Origin: a virus
Direction: 5' to 3' (one strand)
DNA length: 28,352 nucleotides
Virus record (IMG/VR): IMGVR_UViG_3300037502_002467
Location: 1 to 28,352 of that record
In this document: positions 14,966 to 23,577 of the stretch, one piece after another
Position numbering within the stretch: position 1 is the stretch's first letter
How the letters are laid out: the number at the start of each line of letters is the position of its first letter
Translations under genes and position numbers: made by a program
The notes under the pieces: generated by a model
What the model saw: the letters and a program-made list of their open reading frames with translations, nothing else
Database searches by the model: none
What the model was told of the DNA's origin: nothing

Positions 14966-17869
14966 ATGAAAGAAGTTATTCCACAACATATTATTGAAAA
15001 GTTCTTGGATGGTGAAGATGATGAAAAATATATTGTCGGTGTTGAATATGATTACAAAACTGATTTAATCCATAAAATTATACAAGACCCTGAATTAGGT
15101 AAAATAACAAAACCAGACACATTCACACCATTTATGTGGTGTGGAGACTTATCACAATTAAATTTTTATAAAGGTAGTAAGTCTCAGTTAAAAAAAATGA
15201 TGGGTCATTATGGTATTCTAATCGAAAAGTTAGATACGCATGGTGATAGTAGATTAGAGAATGGACATAAGTTTTTAATCAAATGTATTAAAACTTATTC
15301 TGATATGATTAACTTCTTCAAAAATGGTGGTATTGATCCGTGGAGTGACAAGTATAAAAAACATTTTACAATATTATCTGCTGTCGAACAATATCTGATA
15401 CAAAAGAAAAAAAGATTATTCAAAGGTATTGAAGATTATTCAGATGTCCACCGATTTGTATATGACATTGAAACCACTGGTTTAGACCCTAACACCAATA
15501 AAATCATATTAATTGGTGTTAAAGATAATAGAGGTTATAAAAAAACAATATCAGCATTTGGTGATAATGGTGAGGCGTTGTGTATAATTGAATTTTTTGA
15601 AACAATAAAACTTCTGAAACCAACAATTATTGGTGGATATAACTCAGCAGCGTTCGACTTACCATTTATATTGAGAAGAGCGGAAATATTAGGCTTGGAC
15701 ATAAAAAAATTGACAAGCATTATTGCGAGCAAACCTATAAAAGAAAAAGAGGGTGTTTTGAAATTAGGCAATGAAGTTGAGAAATATACTCAACATGTGT
15801 TGTTTGGTTTTAATATTATTGATATTGCACATTCAGTTAGGAGGGCACAAGCAATAAACTCGGAGATTAAATCTTGGGGACTGAAATATGTTACAAAGTT
15901 TCTTGAAAAAGAAAAACCAAATCGTGTCTACGTTGATGGTGATAAAATTAGCAACATTTATTTAGAAAATGAGAGTTATTATGTAAATCCTAAATCTGGC
16001 AAATATAAAAAGATTGGTACACCAGGTACCGAGAATTTATTACAAAAATATCCTAAGTCATATGAAATATGGTCAGGTCAAAGAATTGTAGAACAATATC
16101 TTGATGATGACTTGTACGAAACCATGATTGTTGATGATTCTTTTAGCCAATCAACATTCTTACTTTCAAAACTTGTACCAACAACATATGAAAAAGTTGC
16201 CACGATGGGTACCGCATCATTGTGGAGATTAATTATGGTTGCTTGGTCTTATGAGAATAATCTACCGATTCCACAAAAAGATGAAAAAAGAAAGATTACA
16301 GGTGGATTATCAAGATTATTAAATGTTGGATATTCTAAAAATATTGTAAAGTTTGACTTTGCTTCACTATACCCTTCTATCGAATTGTACTATGACATAT
16401 TCCCAGATTGTGACATATTGGGTGCGTTAAAAACAATGTTGGGTTATTTTAGAAACATTCGTATCAAGTATAAGAGATTAACAAGTGAACTTAAAGACTC
16501 TGACCCCGTAATGTCAGAAATGTATGATAGAAAGCAATTACCTATTAAAATATTCATCAACGCATTTTTCGGTTCGTTGTCTGCTCCTCATGTATTTCCA
16601 TGGGGTGATATGAATCTTGGAGAAATGACAACTTGTATTGGTAGACAATGCTTGAGGATGATGATTATGTTCTTCATGAAAAAAGGTTACAAAGCATTGG
16701 TTATGGATACTGATGGTGTAAACTTTGAAACACCACCCGATGTAGAAACGCATACATATATTGGTAAGGGTTTAAATGAATTGGTTGAAGTTGGTAAGGT
16801 ATATGAAGGAATTGCTGCGGATGTTGCTCAATTCAATGATATCTTTATGAGAAATGAAATGGGTTTAGATATCGATTATATTGCTCCAGCAACTATCAAC
16901 GTATCAAAGAAGAATTATATCATTAAGATTATCAAAAAAGGTAAAGAGAAAATAAAACTTACAGGAAATACAATTAAATCAAAAAAACTCCAACAATATG
17001 TTGCAGATTTCTTGGATGAAGGTTTAAAACATTTATTGAATGGTGATGGACTATCATTTATTGAATCATACTACGCACATATAGAAAAGATACATAATAA
17101 GGAAATACCATTGGCTAAAATTGCAAATAAGTCTCGTGTAAAACAATCTGTTGAGGATTATGGTAAACATATTAAGAAAGTAACCAAAGCGGGTACACCA
17201 ATGTCCAGACAAGCACATATGGAGTTAGTTATTCAGAATAATTACCCCGCGAATTTAGGTGAAACTATTTATTATGTAAACAATGGCCCCAAAAAGGGTT
17301 CGGGTGATGTTTGCATGAAAAACAAATGGACAAAAAAAGAAAAAAGAGAATACGAATCTACTCATGGTCATCCCATGCCTGATGATTACAAATTATTGGA
17401 AATTAATTCTTATATGATTCCTGAAAAGGAAATCATGGAAAATCCCGATATGAAGGGAGATTATAATGTTGCAAGATATATTGCTATTTTTAATAAAAGA
17501 ATTGAACCATTGCTTGTAGTATTCAAACCTGAAATAAGAGATGATATACTTGTTGAAAATCCAAAAGACAGACAATATTTTACAAAACAACAATGTGAAT
17601 TGGTGAATGGTCATCCTTTAAAACCTGAGAATCAAGATAATTTAGATGAGGTTTTAACATTATCAGATAGTGAAGTTGCATTTTGGAACAAAATGGGTGT
17701 TGACCCATATTTTATGTATGTAGAAGATAGTCTGACTGAAATAGACTATTCATGGGTAGAATTTAATCGAAGTTTATTAGATAGCAATCAAAGCCATGTT
17801 AAAAACAATGAAGATGAAATTTTTGATGAAAAAAATAGCGATAATATTGAACACGCTGTTTTCGTTTAA
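14966..17869 (+). CDS. 43: Family B DNA polymerase (T4 gp43-like)
   Basis: The replicative polymerase, with 3'-5' proofreading. Exo I is YDIETTG (acids near 167 and 169), Exo II is GGYNSAAFDLPF, and Exo III may be QYLDDDLYE. Polymerase motif A is DFASLYPSI (about residue 463), motif B is KIFINAFFGSL (about 528) and motif C is MDTDGV (about 580), where a Gly replaces the Ser of canonical DTDS. KNYIIK and KLTGNTIKSKKLQQ mark the palm/thumb region. At 967 residues it exceeds T4 gp43 (898), partly through a segment between Exo II and Exo III. It is convergent with the neck gene, and the stops overlap. Confidence 0.96.
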   Translation: MKEVIPQHIIEKFLDGEDDEKYIVGVEYDYKTDLIHKIIQDPELGKITKPDTFTPFMWCGDLSQLNFYKGSKSQLKKMMGHYGILIEKLDTHGDSRLENGHKFLIKCIKTYSDMINFFKNGGIDPWSDKYKKHFTILSAVEQYLIQKKKRLFKGIEDYSDVHRFVYDIETTGLDPNTNKIILIGVKDNRGYKKTISAFGDNGEALCIIEFFETIKLLKPTIIGGYNSAAFDLPFILRRAEILGLDIKKLTSIIASKPIKEKEGVLKLGNEVEKYTQHVLFGFNIIDIAHSVRRAQAINSEIKSWGLKYVTKFLEKEKPNRVYVDGDKISNIYLENESYYVNPKSGKYKKIGTPGTENLLQKYPKSYEIWSGQRIVEQYLDDDLYETMIVDDSFSQSTFLLSKLVPTTYEKVATMGTASLWRLIMVAWSYENNLPIPQKDEKRKITGGLSRLLNVGYSKNIVKFDFASLYPSIELYYDIFPDCDILGALKTMLGYFRNIRIKYKRLTSELKDSDPVMSEMYDRKQLPIKIFINAFFGSLSAPHVFPWGDMNLGEMTTCIGRQCLRMMIMFFMKKGYKALVMDTDGVNFETPPDVETHTYIGKGLNELVEVGKVYEGIAADVAQFNDIFMRNEMGLDIDYIAPATINVSKKNYIIKIIKKGKEKIKLTGNTIKSKKLQQYVADFLDEGLKHLLNGDGLSFIESYYAHIEKIHNKEIPLAKIANKSRVKQSVEDYGKHIKKVTKAGTPMSRQAHMELVIQNNYPANLGETIYYVNNGPKKGSGDVCMKNKWTKKEKREYESTHGHPMPDDYKLLEINSYMIPEKEIMENPDMKGDYNVARYIAIFNKRIEPLLVVFKPEIRDDILVENPKDRQYFTKQQCELVNGHPLKPENQDNLDEVLTLSDSEVAFWNKMGVDPYFMYVEDSLTEIDYSWVEFNRSLLDSNQSHVKNNEDEIFDEKNSDNIEHAVFV

Positions 17870-18993
17870 ATAGGAATGATAGGTGCTGGCATTGCTCTGA
17901 ATTTCATAGCACCATTTAAGTACTCAGCCTCTAACTTTCTTCTTTCCATGAGTTTTTCAGGTCTGAGCCTTGTCAATATACCTTCAGCACCTATAAGTTC
18001 TTCAATCAATTTCATTCTGTCGTCCTTGGCCTCAGTCAATAAAGTATTATAATCTAATTTAATAGTACTATCAGGCACTTGCAAGTCACCAGAGAATTTG
18101 CCCCAAATTCTTGCTAAACCTTCTTTTGCATAAGTCATCAAATATCTTCTAACCCAATTTTGTGCTGGTCTATTTAAATCAGACCACATCAAACCTTCAG
18201 TTTGGACATCTGATGGTAATTTTACAATATCTTTATTTGCAGCCAAGCATTCATCTCTATTATCGGTGGTTTCATAATACCAATACCATACTTTGTAGTT
18301 GTGTTGTTGTATTGATCCGAAATCGAATCTACCACCAGGAGTATTATACAAATGAACCATTTTTGTACCATTTGGACCCGCAGTGATTCTATATGTCAGT
18401 TCTCCACCAATCAACTTGTTTTTCATGCTTCTATCTTGCATCCTCAATAGTAAGTCAAATGCGGGTAGCATGAAATAGGAGCCCGATGTGCCCATTTGAG
18501 CGAATCCACCAACACCACCAAAGCCAACACCACCAAGACCGCCAAAACCACCTAAAAATGGGTCTACGATACTATCTGTTAACTCGGCTCTGGTAAACCA
18601 TAAGAGTTCGTTTATTTCTCTTCCAGCGGGTATAATATATGTTTGTGTATTTGCACTTAATTCAATATAATCCTTTTTTAATTCCCATGGACCACCAGCT
18701 TGTAAGCCAACGATTTTAGAATATGCATAGGAGTATTGTGTTTCATAATCAAGGCTTCTTGTGGTGAACGCTCTTGTTAAAGATATGGTATCAACATCAA
18801 CATTCACCAAAGAAGACCACTGAGATTCAATAAGCCAATTATGAACGTATTGTTCATAGTCATTCATTGATAACTCTAAAAATGAATCCATTTGTTCTTC
18901 TGTCAATTCAACCCCACGAACTGGCATCCCCAACAAATGGAAAATTTGTGTATATAATTTCTCTTTTTCTGTCTGCGTGATTACTGTACTCAT
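17866..18993 (-). CDS. 13: Neck protein, T4 gp13-like
   Basis: This 375-residue protein resembles the T4 neck family that closes the filled head and joins it to the tail. The N-terminus has the typical helices LYTQIFHLLGMPV, LTEEQMDSFLELSMNDYEQY and VHNWLIESQW. The C-terminal half holds WVRRYLMTYAKEGLARIWG. A Gly-rich loop (residues 147-165, many GG and FGG) lies in the middle and is an unusual insert. The length is above T4 gp13 (309). It is the only gene of its unit, reading left from the divergent region at 18994, and its stop overlaps that of DNA polymerase. Confidence for a neck/connector role is good; exact orthology less so. Confidence 0.8.
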   Translation of the reverse strand: MSTVITQTEKEKLYTQIFHLLGMPVRGVELTEEQMDSFLELSMNDYEQYVHNWLIESQWSSLVNVDVDTISLTRAFTTRSLDYETQYSYAYSKIVGLQAGGPWELKKDYIELSANTQTYIIPAGREINELLWFTRAELTDSIVDPFLGGFGGLGGVGFGGVGGFAQMGTSGSYFMLPAFDLLLRMQDRSMKNKLIGGELTYRITAGPNGTKMVHLYNTPGGRFDFGSIQQHNYKVWYWYYETTDNRDECLAANKDIVKLPSDVQTEGLMWSDLNRPAQNWVRRYLMTYAKEGLARIWGKFSGDLQVPDSTIKLDYNTLLTEAKDDRMKLIEELIGAEGILTRLRPEKLMERRKLEAEYLNGAMKFRAMPAPIIPI

Positions 18994-19008
18994 AACTTTA
19001 TTTATTAC

Positions 19009-19016
19009 TATAAATA
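19009..19016 (+). promoter_or_regulatory. Putative T4-type late promoter (TATAAATA)
   Basis: An exact TATAAATA octamer lies 16 bases upstream of the ATG at 19032, within ACTATAAATAGT. The spacing is shorter than at other candidate sites, so a very short leader would result. Confidence 0.35.
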
Positions 19017-19031
19017 GTTTATATTTGTGTT

Positions 19032-19262
19032 ATGGAATGGAATAATCAAATAGATGTTATTGCTCAATTTTGTTTTAAAAACAGAATTACATTAGTTATT
19101 CAAAATCAGGCAGAAATAAATTCAGCACATTATGAAAATGACGGAAAATATACTAAATTTATAATTTCAGTATGTAATGAAAAGGATGAAAAATTAGAAA
19201 AAATTATTGATGATGGATTCAATAATTTAAAAAATTTCGTTAATCAACTCCCTGGTAAATGA
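19032..19262 (+). CDS. Small hypothetical protein
   Basis: A 76-residue protein with N-terminal MEWNNQIDVIAQFCFKNRIT, a strand (TKFIISVCNEK) and a charged C-terminal helix (EKIIDDGFNNLKNFVN). No family recognised. It is a single-gene unit whose last 36 bases overlap the 3' end of the convergent helicase gene. It has a good ATG preceded by a TATAAATA octamer and no rival frame. The overlap means the two genes would produce complementary 3' ends if both are transcribed at the same time. The small size and lone location leave function open. Confidence 0.65.
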   Translation: MEWNNQIDVIAQFCFKNRITLVIQNQAEINSAHYENDGKYTKFIISVCNEKDEKLEKIIDDGFNNLKNFVNQLPGK

Positions 19263-20969
19263 TTCGGAATATTCACCATCACCCATTACTTGGTCAATAA
19301 TATTCTTTTTCTTTTGTAAAATATTATACACTATCCTTTCTATTGTGTTTTCAAATAATGGATAGTAAACAAGAACGGAATTTTTTTGTCCGTACCTATA
19401 TGCTCTATCTTCTGCTTGTGAATGATGTGCGGGTACGAAAGATAAATCGTTCATTATAACAGTTTCTGCCGCTGTCAATGTTATACCGACACCACCAGCA
19501 ACAATATTAGATATGAATATTTTTACCTTATCGTTATTTTGAAATTTATCAACACTTTCTTGTCTTTTATCTTTTGACATTCTACCATCAAGAATAACAG
19601 AATTCTTTTTATATTTTTCATGTAAAACGTCAACCACATTTGTAAAGTTTGTGAAGACAATTACCTTTTTATCTTGTTCCAATACTTTATCAATTAATTC
19701 GCAAGTGTATTGTATTTTTTCCATTGCAATTAATTGTCTGATTTTCATCAGTCTATTAAGAGTCACGGTAATACTCTCGTCTTTCTTTTTATCCTCACTA
19801 ATTCTCATGAACTCTTCAAGTTCCTCGTCATAAAACGTACTTTTCAGTTCGAGATAAATTGGATTGATTATTTTTTCGGGTAAATCCAAAATATCTGTTT
19901 TGAGTCTTCTTAAAACAATATTTTGTGTAAGTTCTCTTAACTCATCAAGATTACTTGCACCACTGGTATTCCAAATTTTTCTATTACCAACAGTAAATTG
20001 ATATCCTTTACAATATCTTCTTACATATGTCTGCCAATTTATTGCAAGTGGTGAGTTAACAATTTTAAGAAGATTGTAGTAATTAATTGGTCTCGAAGTC
20101 ATTGGTGTGCCCGTAAGTAACCAAACTTTAGGTATTTTACTCAATACATCGTTAAGTAATTTTGTTCTATTTGCTTGTGGATTAGATAAATAATGTGCTT
20201 CATCTACAATTGCTAAATCAAACCCAGCATTTACTAAAAGTTTATAATCATCACTATCTTCGGACTTATCTGTAGTATGATAGTTTTTTATGATGTCATA
20301 GTTTATAATATAATAATCAAAAGTAGAGCCCCATTTTCTGCCTTCAATTATAAAAATTCTTTTATCACTATAATTTTCAATTTCTCTTTTCCAATTTATT
20401 TTCAAGGATGCAGGACAAATAATCAAGACCTTTTTTGCTTGACTTTCGATAGATGCTATTACGGCTGCGGTTGTCTTACCTAAACCCATATCGTCAGCTA
20501 ATATAAACCTATTGTTTGCCAATAGTTTTTCAATTGCGACTTTCTGATGTTCAAGTGGTGGGCGATTAGAATATTTTGAATAATCTATATCGTATGATAA
20601 TTTTTTTTCTTCTTGCACAATTGCAGTTTTAGGTATCCAAAAAGCATAATTTTTTTCAGAATCAGTTACACGACCCCATATATGATAAGCCTTTTCACTT
20701 TCGCATAATAATTTCTCGCACCAAATTTTTTCAGGTGGTGAACTTAAACTCTTATCTACCATTAATTTTTCCGAAAACGAATTTACGATTTTTAAATGTT
20801 TTTTAGCAACTTTAGGTACAACATTCTCAAATTTAATAACATATTCAGCCTGTGGTCTGGTTAAATTAAAATTTTTGATATTAGTGTTTTTTAATTTCCA
20901 CTCTAATATCTGATTGTTGGAACCCGTATAATTTTCTAAAATTTCTTTTGCTTTTAGTTCTGGAATCAT
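19227..20969 (-). CDS. SNF2-family helicase (possible functional analogue of UvsW)
   Basis: A 580-residue SF2 ATPase of the SNF2 type, perhaps for fork regression, strand annealing or recombination in place of T4 UvsW. Motif I is ADDMGLGKT (158-166), motif II is DEAH (256-259), motif III TGTPM (286-290). The second lobe includes VIVFTNFTNVVDVL, VAGGVGITLTAAETVI and the motif VI stretch QAEDRAYRYGQ. The N-terminal 135 residues lack a recognised DNA-binding domain. It is divergent from the gp14-like operon, with a TATAAATA octamer 45 bases upstream on the minus strand. ATP-binding residues appear intact. The biological partner is inferred. Confidence 0.92.
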   Translation of the reverse strand: MIPELKAKEILENYTGSNNQILEWKLKNTNIKNFNLTRPQAEYVIKFENVVPKVAKKHLKIVNSFSEKLMVDKSLSSPPEKIWCEKLLCESEKAYHIWGRVTDSEKNYAFWIPKTAIVQEEKKLSYDIDYSKYSNRPPLEHQKVAIEKLLANNRFILADDMGLGKTTAAVIASIESQAKKVLIICPASLKINWKREIENYSDKRIFIIEGRKWGSTFDYYIINYDIIKNYHTTDKSEDSDDYKLLVNAGFDLAIVDEAHYLSNPQANRTKLLNDVLSKIPKVWLLTGTPMTSRPINYYNLLKIVNSPLAINWQTYVRRYCKGYQFTVGNRKIWNTSGASNLDELRELTQNIVLRRLKTDILDLPEKIINPIYLELKSTFYDEELEEFMRISEDKKKDESITVTLNRLMKIRQLIAMEKIQYTCELIDKVLEQDKKVIVFTNFTNVVDVLHEKYKKNSVILDGRMSKDKRQESVDKFQNNDKVKIFISNIVAGGVGITLTAAETVIMNDLSFVPAHHSQAEDRAYRYGQKNSVLVYYPLFENTIERIVYNILQKKKNIIDQVMGDGEYSESFTRELINEIF

Positions 20970-21013
20970 AAATAATCATATTAAATATATATAATTACAT
21001 TGACATTAACAAC

Positions 21014-21021
21014 TATTTATA
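21014..21021 (-). promoter_or_regulatory. Putative T4-type late promoter (TATAAATA)
   Basis: An exact minus-strand TATAAATA octamer lies 45 bases upstream of the helicase ATG at 20969, a spacing similar to that of other minus-strand sites in the window. Confidence 0.4.
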
Positions 21022-21028
21022 TAGTAAT

Positions 21029-21541
21029 ATGAATAATAAAGCACCAATCACGAGATTAAACAAATTTTTTTCTCAAGATGATTTTGACTTACAGATACAA
21101 TTGGGTATGGAATATCTACATGGTGATATTAATATGCGACTTGTGTTATATCGTGTAGATAGAGAAAAAACAGATATTGATAATGTATATGGTGAAGTTG
21201 GAAAAGATGAAATCAAGTTCTTACCTCCAGTTGAGATTAATGGATTAGTCAAAATTGATGAACCTAAAAATGCATCATACAAAAATGGATTATTACGTTA
21301 TAACGAACCTGGAAATCTAACTGTTACTATTTATTTGAGTCATTTGGAAGATTTAGGTGTTGATATTAGATATGGTGATTATATAGGTTATCCAGAATCT
21401 GATGAAAGATTAAGGTTTTATAGTGTAACAAATGATGGTAGAGTTATTGCGGATAATAAACACAAAATGTTTGGTTACAAACCGCATTACACAACAATAA
21501 CTTGTGCATATGTACAAGATACAGAATTCAGAGGTTTATGA
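21029..21541 (+). CDS. Neck/head-completion protein, gp14-like
   Basis: The 170-residue beta-rich protein ends with a signature that I associate with T4-like neck or head-closure proteins: VDIRYGDYIGYPES, then a strand pair (RLRFYSVTNDGRV), an aromatic turn (MFGYKPHYTTITCAYV) and EFRGL. This resembles the C-terminal half of gp14 family proteins, but the match is by pattern. It starts the plus-strand operon that continues with the metallopeptidase and the gp15-like protein; its stop overlaps the next start by four bases (ATGA). The context of connector and tail genes supports the assignment. A head-completion or tail-terminator role is the alternative. Confidence 0.6.
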   Translation: MNNKAPITRLNKFFSQDDFDLQIQLGMEYLHGDINMRLVLYRVDREKTDIDNVYGEVGKDEIKFLPPVEINGLVKIDEPKNASYKNGLLRYNEPGNLTVTIYLSHLEDLGVDIRYGDYIGYPESDERLRFYSVTNDGRVIADNKHKMFGYKPHYTTITCAYVQDTEFRGL

Positions 21542-22191
21542 AAATTATTGTCAATTCAACACAATTAAGATTATTATTAGAAACAAATGGTATTGACGAC
21601 TTTATGGATATATTCGTTAATTCATATCCCAAATTTGAAATAATAGCAGATGATGTTAGAGAATTTATTATTAAGTCTAAATGTCAAAATATTGAAATTT
21701 CTAATATAGCATTTTCAGGTGCCGCTGGTTTTGCTCTTTATGATAGAGTTGTTTTGAATAAGAACTTATTTAATGATATTAATAATGAATATAAATTAAG
21801 TTATTTGTTATATGCGATTTTTCATGAATTATCACATTCATATCAATATAAAAAATATGGTTTTGATAAAATGGCTAGTTTCTATACAAATGAAATTTCT
21901 GTTACAGAAGCTGCTGAATTTATGCAATATATTGAAAATGTTGCAGATGAATTTGCAATAAGAAAATTGAGACAAATAGCTTTAAAATATAAAGGTAAAA
22001 TAGATATTAATTATAATATTATTAAAAAAGCATATAAAGATGTTCCAATCGTTCATTTTATACAATTTATTAAGCAAATTAAAAAAATTATAGAAAAATC
22101 GGGTGTAAAAGATAAAAGACAAATACCACAATTAATGTATAATTATTTTAAATATATGATAATCGATGTCAATTCCCAAGAGAAAAAATAA
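21538..22191 (+). CDS. HExxH zinc metallopeptidase-like protein in the neck/tail operon
   Basis: I start it at ATG 21538, which overlaps the previous stop (ATGA), rather than at the earlier in-frame ATG at 21502 that would overlap by 40 bases. The 217-residue protein has HELSH (96-100), the zinc-binding and catalytic HExxH motif, and ENVADEFA (133-140), where E133 fits the third ligand in the 'ExxAD' pattern of gluzincins. Helices surround these sites. The C-terminal 65 residues are Lys/Ile/Tyr-rich. It is unlike the serine-type prohead protease of T4. It could process virion proteins, be packaged, or act during infection. The fold family is not decided. Confidence 0.78.
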   Translation: MKIIVNSTQLRLLLETNGIDDFMDIFVNSYPKFEIIADDVREFIIKSKCQNIEISNIAFSGAAGFALYDRVVLNKNLFNDINNEYKLSYLLYAIFHELSHSYQYKKYGFDKMASFYTNEISVTEAAEFMQYIENVADEFAIRKLRQIALKYKGKIDINYNIIKKAYKDVPIVHFIQFIKQIKKIIEKSGVKDKRQIPQLMYNYFKYMIIDVNSQEKK

Positions 22192-23419
22192 TATTGATGT
22201 ATATGGTAACAAACCATATTATATAGGTCAAGATATACAAAATAGAAGACAAGAATTATTGGACAGAATTACTAAGTCTGATAGTTACTTACCTGATTCT
22301 ATTTTACATGATGATTTGGATTTGGGTATGTTAGATTTTATAAAAAATTATTTTGTTGTTGTTTCAGATGGTCAAAAAATCCCCGTTATCAATAAAATAC
22401 TCACAATACAAAGATGGGCTGAATTTTCTAATAATTGGGAATTTGCTGATGAAGATGGAAACATGCAATTACCATTTATAGCAGTTATAAGAAAACCTGA
22501 TGTACAACCAGGTACAAATCCCATAACACAAAGAACGATTCCCGATAGAAAAACATTTTATTATGCTTCTGTTCCAACATGGAATGGAACACAAATGGGG
22601 GCTGATATATATAGAATACCACAACCCGTTGCCGTTGATATTACATATGAGGTAACAATCGTTTGTAATAAATTCAGAGATTTGAATAGATTCAATAAAA
22701 TTGTTTTACAAAAGTTTTCATCAAGACAAGCATATACAACAGTTAAAGGACACTATATTCCAATCATATTGGAAACAATAGATGATAGTACACCAATGGA
22801 TACCATTGATGGTAGAAGATTTTATATTCAAAATTATAAATTTGTTATGCTTGGTTTTTTGATTGATAAAGAAGAATTTGAAGTTAAACCAGCAATTAGT
22901 AGATTTTTTCTGATGAATGAATTTATTGATTCAAAATCATTAGAAAGACGAGTTATCAATAAGATAATAGACATAAGAGTTGTCAATTTCATTGCTGATG
23001 GTATGCAAACCCAATTTAGTGTTGGTGAAACAATATCTGTATTGTTTAATGTTGGAATTAATGGTTTGGTTCAAGAATTAGGTACAAACTATTATCACAT
23101 TGCGGGTACATCTAAAGTGACATTTGAAGAACCACCAATAGAAGGTAGTGTTGTTACTATAACATATTATAAAAATAAGAGTGCTAATTTTATAGACAAT
23201 TATGGTAAACCATTATTTTTAGGAAATGAATATTTTGTTTATGATGGTACAAACAATATTTATAATACCACCAATGCAATTAAAGATATTGTTTCTTTAG
23301 ATATTAATGGTCTTATTGAAGAAGAAGGTATTGGTTTTGATATTACAAGTGATTATACTATAACAATCAACTATAACCCTGTTATTGGTTCAAAGATTGG
23401 TGTTACGTATTTATATTAA
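22166..23419 (+). CDS. gp15-like tail completion protein with fibre-like C-terminal extension
   Basis: Residues 1-250 follow the pattern of T4 gp15-type proteins: GQKIPVINKILTIQRWAEFS (69-88), LPFIAVIRKPD, then PVAVDITYEVTIVCNKFRDL (154-173), LQKFSSRQAY and HYIPIILETIDD. T4 gp15 stabilises the end of the sheath and tail tube. From about 270 to 336, and again from about 373 to the end, the sequence matches phage fibre-type modules (VNFIADGMQTQFSV; VGINGLVQELGTNYY; EEPPIEGSVVTITYYK; LDINGLIEEEG). Total length is 417, far above T4 gp15 (272). It overlaps the metallopeptidase gene by 26 bases. The gp15-like core is likely; the extension's role is inferred. Confidence 0.7.
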   Translation: MSIPKRKNNIDVYGNKPYYIGQDIQNRRQELLDRITKSDSYLPDSILHDDLDLGMLDFIKNYFVVVSDGQKIPVINKILTIQRWAEFSNNWEFADEDGNMQLPFIAVIRKPDVQPGTNPITQRTIPDRKTFYYASVPTWNGTQMGADIYRIPQPVAVDITYEVTIVCNKFRDLNRFNKIVLQKFSSRQAYTTVKGHYIPIILETIDDSTPMDTIDGRRFYIQNYKFVMLGFLIDKEEFEVKPAISRFFLMNEFIDSKSLERRVINKIIDIRVVNFIADGMQTQFSVGETISVLFNVGINGLVQELGTNYYHIAGTSKVTFEEPPIEGSVVTITYYKNKSANFIDNYGKPLFLGNEYFVYDGTNNIYNTTNAIKDIVSLDINGLIEEEGIGFDITSDYTITINYNPVIGSKIGVTYLY

Positions 23420-23577
23420 TCCTCTCCGTATATATCTTTCTTTTTGTTCTTGATATTTTCTTCTATCCACTTTTCAAGAACCTTATGAATTTTCAAACCA
23501 TTTTTGTCACAATGGTCTTTCAGTACTTTGTGGTGTCTGTCGCTAATTTTCACGTTTTTATACACGACTTTATTCAT
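23416..23577 (-). CDS. Ribbon-helix-helix-like small DNA-binding protein
   Basis: A 53-residue minus-strand gene, read by hand from ATG 23577 to TAA 23416. The start MNKVVYKNVKISDRHHKVLK gives a short strand (residues 4-10) then a helix, and DHCDKNGLKIHKVLEKWIEE a turn and second helix; the tail is basic then acidic. This is the shape of ribbon-helix-helix repressors, which bind DNA as dimers through the beta strand. Its stop overlaps that of the gp15-like gene. The 122 bases upstream, shared with the sheath gene, contain perfect palindromes that could be its operator. It is short but has no rival frame, and normal codon use. The family assignment is by pattern. Confidence 0.72.
   Translation of the reverse strand: MNKVVYKNVKISDRHHKVLKDHCDKNGLKIHKVLEKWIEENIKNKKKDIYGED

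Noticed and set aside
21502-21537. Earlier ATG for the metallopeptidase gene
   Set aside because: The added residues (MCICTRYRIQRF) come from another frame of the gp14-like gene. ATGA overlap at 21538 is the usual arrangement here.
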